From Nematostella vectensis (lineage: Eukaryota > Cnidaria > Anthozoa > Actiniaria > Edwardsiidae), in NCBI RefSeq assembly GCF_932526225.1, contig NC_064035.1, positions 17,969,969-18,033,968 on the forward strand: DNA of 64,000 nucleotides. The letters are read 5' to 3'. The notes beneath the pieces were generated by a model. The model saw only the letters and a program-made list of their open reading frames with translations, had not been told where the DNA came from and ran no database searches. A program made the translations under genes and the position numbers. Shown here in pieces: positions 22,603 to 34,400 of the stretch; within the stretch, counting starts at the first letter, position 1, and each line of letters begins with the position of its first letter.

Positions 22603-24229
22603 TCATCGGCCATCATCGGCCATCGCTGACTTCTGAGATGAATTATTTTCACTCTCTCTAGAATCGACGTTTAGATCAGAACTCGTCATCACTGCCTCGG
22701 AAGGAACCTTTAATTCAATGTTAGCACCTAAAACGGCCTGATCACACTGCTCAACGGGTTTGGGACTTGAATAGTCAGGAGTCGATATTGGTTCGTCGGC
22801 TGGTGCAGGCTCGGTTGGGATAGGCGTATCCCCAGATATGGGTTCGGAAGATGTATTGCTTAAATGGCGTGAAATCGATGGTGGTTCGTCAGCAGGTAGA
22901 GACTCGAGCGATGAGGGTTCGGATAACGGTTTATACGAAACACCAGACGTCGATAATGGTTCGCCAGCCGTTAGAGACTCGTGCCTAGTCGTCGCATCTG
23001 TAGTTGAGGGTTCGGGTAAAGTACTTGAACGGTCGGAAGTCGAAAATGGTTCGGCAGCCGGTAGAGACTCGTGCGAAGTCGTCACATCTGTAGTTGAGGG
23101 TTCGGGTAAGGTACTTGAACGGTCGGTAGTCGATAATGGTTCGGCAGCCGGTAGAGACTCGTGATGCGAAGTCGTCGCATCTGTAGTTGAAGGTTCAGGT
23201 AAGATACTACTTGAACGGTCGGAAGTCGATAATGGTTCGGCAGCCGGTAGAGACTCGTGACGCGAAGTCGTCGCATCTGTATTTGAGGGTTCGGGTAAGG
23301 TACTTGAACGGTCGGTAGTCGATAATGGTTCGGCAGCCGGTAGAGACTCGTGATGCGAAGTCGTCGCATCTGTAGTTGAAGGTTCAGGTAAGATACTACT
23401 TGAACGGTCGGAAGTCGATAATGGTTCGGCAGCCGGTAGAGACTCGTGATGCGAAGTCGTCGCATCTGTAGTTGAAGGTTCAGGTAAGGTACTACTTGAA
23501 CGGTCGGAAGTCGATAATGATTCGCCAGCTGGTAGAGACTCAGGCGAAGTATTTTTAATTGTCGATAAGGGTTCGGGTAATGTGCTACGGTCAGAGGTCG
23601 ATGGTTGTTCTTGTTGTAGACAGTCTGGAGAAGTAATCGAATCTGCCGATGAAGGCTCGGCTTGGGTGGCAACTGCCTGATGCGATGTCCTGCTTAGCTG
23701 CGATATTGCTTCTGACGATATCTCATCACATGAAGGTGACTCAATCTCCTTCTGATTTTCTGTTGTATTTAGCGGCGTCTTTTTTTCCACTTGCAAAGCA
23801 CCGGCCACTTGTGACGGCGGCTCCTCGGGCGCCTGTACGATATCCTGTGATTCGTCACATTTCGAGGAAGGCACCGATACATCGGGTAATTCAGCCTGAG
23901 AAGATTCAGCACGGGCTTTGTCATCTAGTCGAGGCTTTTCTGAGGTAGATAACGGTGATGAAATGACACCTGTTACGGGGGAAGTACTCATTATCGCAGT
24001 TGATGCCACTGTCGGTTGTGATGAATCCTCGCTAACTGAAGCTTGCGGTGTGTAATGGGAAGGAACCAACCCCTCATTCAATCCTCCCTTTGTCTCCGTC
24101 TGTGCGTTTTGGCGCGGCGTGGTAGCGGATGGTTCACGACGTTCACTCTCGTCTGTTTTAGGGGGCTGTGGATCCAGACTGCTTGTTCGAGGGAGGGCTG
24201 CGTCTGTATCAAGTGTTCCCTCGCAATAC
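22603..24229 (-). CDS. Ser/Thr/Pro/Glu-rich PEST exon, probable last exon of HD-PTP
   Basis: Open for 541 residues from a good acceptor (CTCACCCCGGCAG at 24230-24242), ending at a stop at 22603. It carries about six copies of a 30-33 residue repeat built from ESLPAAEPLSTSDRSS and TLPEPSTTDATTSH, a strong PEST composition. Phase fits splicing from a donor at 25104 (CATAG|GTAGCG) in the exon that follows the phosphatase domain, giving an HD-PTP of about 2900 aa. Antisense AATAAA/ATTAAA sites lie about 450 bp downstream, while none is seen after the alternative stop at 25101. Alternatively it is a separate single-exon gene starting at the ATG at 24300 (565 aa). Confidence 0.55.
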
Positions 24230-24355
24230 CTGCCGGGGTGAGCATCACATAAACGTTTGGGACCAAAAACATTCCATAAGTGACCTTCTATTAATGTCAT
24301 ACATTATTACATACATTATACATTAATATTTTTCAAATGTTGTTGACATAAAAGT

Positions 24356-24537
24356 GTGGCCACCTTGACAGTTTTGTGAAGTAAGCCAATAAGGATGCGA
24401 GAAACATGTTACCTGATACGACGCGCGCTACCGTGGTCACCTTGACAGTTTTGTGAAGTAAGCCAATAAGGATGCGAGAAACATGTTACCTGATACGACG
24501 CGCGCTACCGTGGTCACCTTGACAGTTTTGTGAAGTA
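24356..24537. repeat. 77-bp tandem duplication, about 2.4 copies
   Basis: CACCTTGACAGTTTTGTGAA recurs at 24360, 24437 and 24514, with GATACGACGCGCGCTACCGT ending the first two copies. Confidence 0.9.
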
Positions 24538-25100
24538 AACGGCCAACTAAACCAACTAGGATGCGATAAAATACTATGTGATCGAAATGAACTTCACTAG
24601 CCACACAGTGAGGCAAGAGGAATGGTTGAGTGCAAATCAGAGTACGACGAACGCAATTGGCTAACTTTGTATTGCTGCCCACGGTAGCGCGAGTCGCACT
24701 TCATACGACACTCGTAAATCGCGCCCTCTGATTGGTCAAGAGTTCATGTGATGTTAGACATGCTAGCTTGGCGTTAAATGCGCGCCCGCTCCCCAAAACT
24801 AGATTGTAGCATAAGAAAACATTTTAAATGTATATAAGTATAAGTATAAAAGTATAAGTATAAGTATAAAAGAAATAGTTCTCATTTTTGTGTGCGTCTA
24901 CCCTCTACAAGTTGCAGAGATGACGTCACAGCATGGCATGAACAAAAAGTTCCCAACGTGACGTTGTCAAGTTGCGTGACTGTTGTTCATGACGCGCTGT
25001 GACGCCTTTGTCGTTGATGCTGAATGATGCTGACCTGATAATGTTGAATGTTGTTGGTCAAATAGTTATAATGACCGAAATATTATGGAAATATATGACG

Positions 25101-25411
25101 CTACCTATGCGAGATGGTCTCCGTGCTACATGAATCAGGAAGGTCCGGCCCCTTTTTATCGCTGCTCGCATCATCATCAAGTGAGTCATCGGACTGAAGT
25201 TCTCCGATAAAGCGGATCTTCTTTGATTTCAAGTCGATAGATACGGCTTGTTCACTTGGCGCCTGGGACCTTCCCGGCGGCCCGGGCCTGGCGACCTCTT
25301 GTTCCCTGTGTGTGGTCGGAACCTCGACGACCTCTTCTGAAAACGCGCTGGTGGGTTTAGTGGACGTAGCGGTCGTTGATAAACTTTCTTTTGGGAATTC
25401 GGATATCCGTT
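25101..25411 (-). other. PTPN23: Exon after the phosphatase domain of PTPN23 (PEST-like)
   Basis: The acceptor at 25412 joins in phase to the last phosphatase exon. It encodes about 102 residues rich in Ser, Glu, Pro and Asp ([20 protein letters not shown]) and either stops at TAG 25101-25103 or splices out at 25104 into 24229-22603. Confidence 0.75.
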
Positions 25412-28400
25412 CTGTCGAAGCAAAAAGCGTGTGTCGGTCAAATAGGTTTACATTGAAAGCATAAAGACGGGGTTTTATGGCTGGCTATCGTGGTTTGCAC
25501 TTAAATAGCGCGGGATTCCCCACACTAGAGCTGAGCTTCGCTGGCTATGTGTGCTTGTTCTGTGTCTTGAAGTGATAAATGGAGGAAAAAAGCTCGGATA
25601 AATGCTTTTTTTTCTTTAAGTCCTGAGTAATGTTAATTTATTTTTACTTACCGAAGTCAACATACTGTCGAGCAAAGAACGCGATTGTTCGATAACACAT
25701 TTCATATTGTTCCTGAAAAACAGGAAAAACGGGTTAACCACATCTCCTACTTTATGTTTATCGTGAAAATACTTTAACTCATATTTGGCGGCACTCGACA
25801 AAAGCGAACCTGGCAAAGTGGTTGTATTTAACAATGTTTTGCTGACTCTAGCCTTGCGAACACCATACTTAACCTTGCTATTACAGATTAAATCTCTAGG
25901 GTCTTACTCATCAGAAAACAGCAACGGCAAAGACTGCCAACAATTCAAAGAGCCTGTTGTGTCTGATAAAGATAATCCATCCGTCTTTCTCCAAAGCACG
26001 AGGTGGTAACTCAAAGCTGTATAACTTTTGCAAAATTACCTTTTTCTGTACCATGTATTTTCGTTGTTGCCGTAGTGTGCGGACCATTCTAGGGATGTTG
26101 ACTACGGAACAGAACAGTGAATGGTAAACCATGAAAGCACAACAGCAGAACGAATACTCTTCATTAATGGTGTTTAGGTTCCTTTGTATAGGAGAAGTAA
26201 GGTGGTGAATAACAACTGGGCAACAATCACCCGGTAGGATGAGTATTTATTACATTCGCAAACTTTCGTTGTGGACAAAGCTGAAATCTATGGTATGTAT
26301 ATTGGTAGCTATCAAGTGCTTTTACTTACTTATTCCATTGTGAGCGGTGAATTCCCTAATTGCGGAGAATATGACACAGAACGTTCCCGTGCGACCCACA
26401 CCAGCACTAGCAATGAGTAAAAATAAGCAAGCCGTTGAGCTCCATGACATGGAACGGAGTAGAGGTATGCAGATATTTTAAGAAAATAAAAAGGAATAAA
26501 TCTTTAGAACACCCCAAAGACAAATTTAAAAGTTTAAAAGTTAAAACGACGGTAAAACAAAACTAGATGGTAAAACAAAACTAGAGTTGATTGCAAGTAA
26601 ACTCCCTGATAATGTCCAATGTGTTTGCATACCTGCAGTGCAGGATTATAGGCTTGCCACCTTCGCCTTCTGTTTCGGTGTAGCATGTTTCCACCTCGCC
26701 CATGAAGGCTATCAGGTCTTCAGGTGACTTGGGCACACCACTGTAAATATACCAAGATTGTGACATGGTCAAATCTCCTTATTACGAGATGTCACGGGAA
26801 AGTATAAGTGTCTGATTAATTGCATGGTTGAGTACTCACTAGTCAGGCCACAGTATGAACTGCAACATTGTTACCAGAAGCGTCTCCTGGCTCTGAACAG
26901 ATAATAGAGTTAGACGTTCCAAAAAATTCCAGACCAAGTAAACTGTACTTACATCGTTATGCATGACCATGCGTATGTTATATCACATGACAGACCAAGT
27001 AAAAGTATGATTTATCACATGACATACCAAGTAAAAGTATGACTTATCACATGACATACCAAGTAAAAGTATGACTTATCACATGACAGACCAAGTAAAA
27101 GTATGATTTATCACATGACATACCAAGTAAAAGTATGACTTATCACATGACATACCAAGTAAAAGTATGACTTATCACATGAAAGACCAAGTAAAAGTAT
27201 GACTTATCACATGACAGACCAAGTAAAAGTATGATTTATCACATAACAGACCACGTAAAAGTATGATTTATCACATAACAGACCAAGTAAAAGTATGATT
27301 TATCACATGGCAGACCAAGTAAAAGTATGATTTATCACATGGCAGACCAAGTAAACTGTACTTACATCATTATGCTGGATATGCATGACCCTGCGGATCC
27401 AGCCGGGTGAGGACGTGAGGCTCTTGAGGGAAACCCTCATAGGACCAAACAGATTCGTGTGGCCTTCGTCAATTGGCCAATACTGGTGACATTTGAGCTG
27501 AAGAAACAGACAACTTTTCTTCAGTCTCAAAATGACATAGCAAATTCATACGAGACGTAGAGATAGCATGTGAACAACCCAGACATATCAAGGGCTTATC
27601 ATAAGAATGTACGCAGGAATGGAGAAGGGATTTAGAAAGGCAAGTTCTGGGGAGGCCGTTGCCTACTAGAAAGGCAGGATTTGAAAGGTTTTGACAGCAG
27701 CTAAGGATAACCGACCTTGTTGCCTTCCACCTCTTTTGTCAACATGACGATGACGGGAGACTGCTGCTCCCAAACCATCAGCCAAAAGTCGGCTAGTGTG
27801 GATGCAATTGGTCCTTGAGTGGCGATGAAAGGCGGAGACATAGGTGTTGTTTCCTTTTGGGAAAAAAAATAGGTAGGTAACTTTTTCTGCGGCTTTGACA
27901 CAGAGGACGGATTAAGGACTTTCAAAATTACCTTTATGTAGCTAGCATTAATGTAGTCTCCGTTTTCCTTGGTAGTTAGTAAAACTCGCGTGTGATCCCC
28001 TAAGAAAAGAATAAATAAAATAGTAGTTATCTTTGTGATAACAATACAGTATTTTCAAGGTAACTTGATGAACCATGTATTAGACACGCCTGAATTGACC
28101 AACACAAATTTGAAAAGGAAAGCCATCAAAACATATATTGCACTTGGTTGCAGTCATGCAGTAAAATACTTAAAATAAAGTAAAGTCTTTAAAATCTTAG
28201 ATAATAAGATTTTACTTACATGGGTGTATGTCTCGATATCGGTTCTTGGTGTTATTCATTTTAGCTGCATGTGTAGTCAATTTTGAAGAATCGTACTCTT
28301 GCAAACGTTCGAGTTCCTAAACAAAATCACCAGATTATTGTTACTTATCATAGATATCAAACAAGCAATAGTTTATTACTTTCACCACAGCCATCATTTA

Positions 28401-31400
28401 TCTTACCTTCCACTCGGCAGTGAAACCGTCCATAATGGTGCCGGGTTTCCTGTCGGCAAGCGAGTCCACAACTCCCTCGAATCCCTCAATAGCAGACACC
28501 AGCCCTTGCAGTACCTCCTCCTTGCTAATATATTTATTGTTGGCCTCTTGGCCAATCCTGGACATTTGTGTGTAATAGTAATGACCCCACTGTCGGTGAA
28601 GGGGTGGCTTGTCACCATCTTCATCAGTCGGGTAATCTGCTGGTGGTGTTGGTGGCGGTTCACTAGAGTGATATCCGGGGCTAGGTAGACTGCCAGGCTC
28701 GTAGTGATATTCAACGTGTTGAGGTTGGTTTTGTGGCTCTTTGGTTTCGTTGTTTACATCTAGAGTTTCTTTTTCATCGGCCTTCTCATCATTCGAGGCT
28801 GTAGGGGTGTCAATCTTTGGGGACAAATCTTCTTTCGATGCATTGTCTGCGTTGTCGTCGTTACCTTTTAGGTAGCTATCATCACCATCATCACTTCCTG
28901 TAGGGTCGATAGGGTGTTCCCCTACCCCATCATCTTCAACACCATGGTCTTCACATAAGCAATCTTCAAGGTCGTCATAACTATGTTTCTTGTCTGCAGA
29001 GTATGCCGTTTCTGACTCATGAGGTACCAATCTTGCGGCAAATTCCGAGAACAGCGAGCTGTCATAATTAGGAACCACAGGCTTGCTTGGTCCTTCAGTT
29101 GGAATACTTTGTGGATTGCTTTCTGGATCACTTGGAATACCTATGGTGTTACTTGGAGTTTCTTCTTGGCTATTTGTATCAGATCTAGGTACTGCTTGAT
29201 TCTCCATCTTCTTGCCCTCTGTTGTTTCGCCAGTTATCAGCATCGAATTAGTCGAACCAATACTTTCTTGTCTTTCCTCTGGAGTTGCTTCCTCGTGTGT
29301 CTTTTCCTTGATTTTCTGCTCCAAATCTGCAAGCTTCTTCTGCTGCTCGAGTATTTGTTGCATCAGCAGACTGACCTGGCCATGATCTGTCACCTCGTGC
29401 GCATGCTGTACGGTCTGCTGCACTCTCAACATCTCCTGGAGCTGGAACATCATACTCTGTTGTTGCATCATCATTTCCCGCTGGAATTCCTGGAACTGTT
29501 GTTGCTGCTGTTGCTGAGCATTAGCATAGTTATATTGATTGAGCTGGGCCTGGGCCAAGTTTACAGAGTAGCTTGTCTGATAGTCGGATACTGGTGATGA
29601 CCTAGGGTCTTGCTGTGCCGGTGCTGTGGGTGCCAAGGGCCACACCTGTTCATTACTGTGGCTGACACGTGCTCCTGTTTCAGGATAGCTAGGGGGTCTT
29701 GAATCTTGGCTTGTTGTCGTTACCGCCGGTGTACAGGTGAGTGATCTGTTGATAGAACCACCTAGGTAGTCTTGATATGTCACTTGCGGGGGGTCTATTG
29801 GCTGTCTTACTGAATGGGAGTCCGCCCTAGTTGGTCGACTTTGGAGGGGATTCATTGCAGTCGGAGTGTATTGCTCTACTCTGGAAAGCTGAGATGTTGG
29901 TGCAACGAGGGGTTTAAGCATTCGTTCTTGTTGTTGTTGATCTGATTCTTGTTGTTGTTGCCGCTGTGTTAACTGGATTGCTCTGTAGGGCTGTAATGGT
30001 TGTTGATCTGGTAGAAATTGGGGTTGACATTGCTGCCCTGGCCGAGATGACTGCTGGGATTGTTGTTCTGGCCGAAATGGCTGCTGGGGCTGCTGACCTG
30101 GCCGAAATGCCTGTTGGGGTTGTTGACCTGGCTGGAAGGGTTGCTGTGTCTGTTGGTCTGCTCGAAATGGCTGTTGGGGCGGCTGAACTGACCGAAATGG
30201 CTGCTGGGGTTGTTGCTCTGGCCGAAATGGCTGCTGGGGTTGTTGCCCTGGTCGAGAAGGCTGCTGGGGCTGCTGACCTGGCCGAAATGCCTGCTGGGGT
30301 TGTTGACCTGATTGGAAGGGTTGCCGATTCTGTTGGTCTGCCCGAAATGGCTGCTGGGGCTGCTGAACTGACCGAAATGGCTGATGGGGCTGTTGACCTG
30401 ATTGGAAGGGTTGCTGAGTCTGTTGGTCTGCTCGAAATGGCTGCTGGGGCGGCTGAACTGACCGAAATGGCTGTTGGGGTTGCTGACCTGGCCGAAATGG
30501 CTGCTGGGGCTGTTGCTCTGGCCGAAATGGCTTCTGGGATTGTTGGTCTGGCAGAAATGGTTGTTGGGGTGACTGACCTGGTTGAAATGGTAGTTGGGGC
30601 TGTTGCTCTGGCCGAAAGGCCTGCTGGGATTGCTGGTCTGGCCGAAATGGCTGACGAGGTTGCAGACCTGGTTGAAATGGCTGCTCTGGCCGAAACGGCT
30701 GTTGGTGTTTGTGTCCTGGTTGAAATGTCGACTGCGTCTGTTGGTCAGATCTAGTTGAGTACTGGCATTGTTGGCCAGGCCGAAATGGCTGCTGGGGTTG
30801 ATGTTCTGTTGGAAATGGCTGCTGGAATTGCTGTGGTGCTTGTCCTGATTGGAATGGTTGCTGGGAATGCTGGCTAGTTGGAAATTGTGGTTGGAATTGC
30901 TTGGGTTGCTGCTGACTGGAAAAAAAGTTGGATTGCTGTCCAGGCTGAGTGGATTGTTGTGGGGGTATCACATTTGGAGCATGTCGTGAATCAGGTGTCC
31001 CTTGTTGTTGACCGCTTCCTTCAGTTTGTAAATGTCTTGGTTGTGGCACTGCCGTAATTGTGGTTGGTTGCAGAGGAGGTGGCATGGTAAATTGTGGCTG
31101 GGAAACCTGAGGTGAAGTCCCTGATGGAGGAAATTGAGGTCTTTGAGGAAACTGCTGAGGTGACATGGGTCGCTGATTGCTTTGAACTTGATTAGGCAGC
31201 TCTGGTCTCAAAGGACTTTGAGGAGGTCTGGGCTGTGGTGGTCCAAGAGGTGGTTGGAATCTCTGCGGCTGCGCATATCCCAGAGAATTAGGGTGTTGCC
31301 ATGACTGTGGTTGCATCACTAGTTGCCCACTTGAGCTTTGGACATTTTGAGGAGGAAATGGCTGAACAGACCGCGGGCCTTGAGAAAAGGGAGGTTGGGC

Positions 31401-34400
31401 CTGCAGTATGGGTGGACCAGGTTGTCGCACCTGTTGGTCGGGGTTTTGGGGTCTGCCTAGCACCTGTGATGGTGGTGGGGCATGGTACGGATATAGCTGG
31501 GGGTTAAATTGTTGAGACATAGGTTGTGACTGATGTCCCACTGGTGTCCCGGCTCTTGGTCCATCTAAACGAGGTCCGGCTGGACGAAGTTGTTGTTGAG
31601 GTGGCATGTTGTAATGAGGTCCTTGTTGCTGGCTTAGGCCTACTTGATGAGGCGGCGTTAGCGGAAAATTCTGGTTATTAGGTTGAGAGGGTTCAACAAT
31701 TTGAGAGCCGGGCCTTATAGGTATTGTATTTGACATCCTTGGAGCAGAGTGGATGCTCTGATCAGCTGGGATGTGTTGTTGTCCTTGATAACTAGGAACA
31801 TGTGATGGTAGTGTCCCAGGAATAGAGGCCGAAATATTGCTTGATGGTGGCTGGCCATGATAGCCTGTTGGTGGACCAGGAGATGGTATACTTGCTTGGA
31901 AATAAGGTCCAGGAACCTGGAACGGGACTGCTTGTGATGATGAGTAAAGACTACGTGCTGGAGCAGTGGTAGGCAGGCTTGATGGGAGACTAGGGACATG
32001 AGGTTGGACCTGGCTAATAGCAGTAGTATTAGGTAGAGAGCCAGGTAGGATTCCAGGATTGCCTGGTTGTTGAGGCAACCCTTGAGGCACATTAGGTAAA
32101 GAAGGTCGAGGAGGCATAGCGCCAGTCAAGCCTGGAGGTACAGAGACAGGCCACATGGTCGGAACTGGACCTTGAGGGTTGATTTCAGGGGGGCGAGTCA
32201 GATACTCTGGTTTAGATGCGGTGGGTCGTGATGGTGGCCTGGAGGATTCTGGAAAATAAATACAAAAAATACATACATTATTGATGTAAACGCTTTGTCT
32301 TTTCATCAATTACTGAAAATAAACTGGGTGTTATTTTTCATGTGCCGCAATTACGCTACCTGTCGCTTTCTTTTTGGATTCTAGTTTTCTTTGTAATTCC
32401 TGTCCATGTTGATCGAAGAAGTTTTTGCACTTTTCCTCTAGTTTGTCAACCTTGGCCTCAAGATTCTGAAAGAACTGTAGACCGCGGCTGAAAAAAAAAA
32501 AAAAAAAACACTGTAATGTAGAGAAAAAGGCTCAGGACAAGTTATACCCTACCACGTTTGCCTTCTAGCAATGTTTTAACAAATTAATGCTTCATTAATG
32601 CTTCAGCCCTGTGGCGGCTATACTCAACTGATTTTTTTACCAACCACAACATATATCTTACCTTACTTTCCCTTTTAGCTCACAAAGTACATTGTACGAA
32701 AGAATAAGGCCTTTGGCGACATCTTCTCGTCTGAAAATTACGATCGACAGAAAATTTAGGCAAAAATCTAGCGAGTTCTTGCATCCGGTAGAGGACTTAT
32801 CAACGTTTGAGAACTTACTTCTGTGAGTTTTCTTTCACTGCTTGACGCATAGGAGCATACTTTGCGTTGGCTTCAGTCAGTGCACTGAGGAAGACAATTA
32901 TTGTGATGAGGACCTCACTAGTAAATACTCCTCATTTGTTAGACCTTAACACATTGACCCCTCAACCGGCCTGTACCGGCTTTGGGAAGTACCCACAACC
33001 CAAAAAATTCATAAATTCAAAATAAACACAACAAGATGAAGATACTCAGGCATCAGTCTAAGGGATAAATGGTCTTGCAGATATGCATCCAACCAAGGTG
33101 TTGGCATCTACTCTTAAGCCAAATAATAGCACAGGTTCTTTGACAAATCTCAAATCGAACAAGGAGAGAAAAGCAGAATCACCCCTCTCAATAAAACGCT
33201 CAAAATACCACACAAGGGAGAGAAATCAGCAAACACAGCTCAAGACACAAATAGATACCTTTATTCTGATCCTCCAGGTACATTTCCTTGGCCTCGAAAC
33301 ACAATGTTCATTCCTTGAAGGATTGTACAACCACGAAAATATCTTTACGTATTGCAAAGCATTCTGGGAGATCCAGGGGAAAATTCACGAGGGGAGGGCC
33401 AGTCAATACTCCTCTCCCCAAAGTCAGATGATTTTTTATAAGTCTTTTCACCCCGAAGCCAAACGAATCAATTCCAGGCCATACAGACCCAGAATAGCAG
33501 TGTAAACAATTTTGGAATCAATTTGGTTTCAGAAAAGACAGCATTCAGGAGAGCTGTGGTGATTCATTAGAAAATTATTTTCTCATCCGGGCAAAGCCAA
33601 ACAAGAAAAAATCATCATGAATCCACCTTTGCTTGCAAATATCCATAAGCAAAGCACTCAATTATGCCCCAAAAGACTTCATGATGTCCTGAGACACTCT
33701 CCTAATATGCTCATAGCTGTATTTTTGATGAAAAATACAAGCAACCATCAACTTGTGCTGGCTTCAGCACATCGACGAGGGATTAAAAGTGGGGACCGCA
33801 AAGCACTGTTGGAAAGCTTGGATACCGCTGACTAGGTGCAGCTGTGTTTGACTTTGACGGGCTGTATAAAACTCAGAATAGGGGGGGAGGTATCTGTTTT
33901 CAGTCTGTTTTTTGTAAATTCAGCTCCAAAAAAGCCAGGAGTCAATGGGTTAAAACTATCATTGTTTTTTTATCAATTTATGAAGTTTCGACAGAAATCT
34001 ATCATAATGCCTGTTACTGAACACATTACCCCTACCTTAGAATCCTGTCTTGCGCATCAAGATTGGCTTGTATGAGGCTACAAGTGTGGCTATGCTTCTT
34101 TAGCTGCTCATCGAAAAACGCCTACAAACCGAAGAAACACTCAACATTAACACAATATAATATGGGTATCACATTTTAAAATGTTACAATATCGTTTCTC
34201 ACTTGTTTGCTGCCTTCTTCTCTGGTTACTAAAAGTCCAGTGATGTCATCTGCATTTATCTAGAATACAAGATGAAATTGAATATATGTGAAACGTGATT
34301 TCAACATAGATTGGAATCATATCTTTATCAAACCATCTCTTTTAGTCTCGAGTAGTCCTTTATAAATGTTTTCAGTCCTGCATGTTGGACTTGTTGCCAG

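Noticed and set aside
22838-23164. 108-aa plus-strand and 196-aa minus-strand ORFs over the PEST exon
   Set aside because: Frame shadows of the PEST repeats in 22603-24229.
29966-30754. 262-aa plus-strand ORF (LAEMAAG-type repeats)
   Set aside because: It is the antisense of the Gln/Pro repeats in the PTPN23 exon; periodic coding repeats keep the other strand open.
33083-33505. 140-aa ORF inside the TTAA element as a gene
   Set aside because: No recognisable transposase or splice context; basic low-complexity residues.
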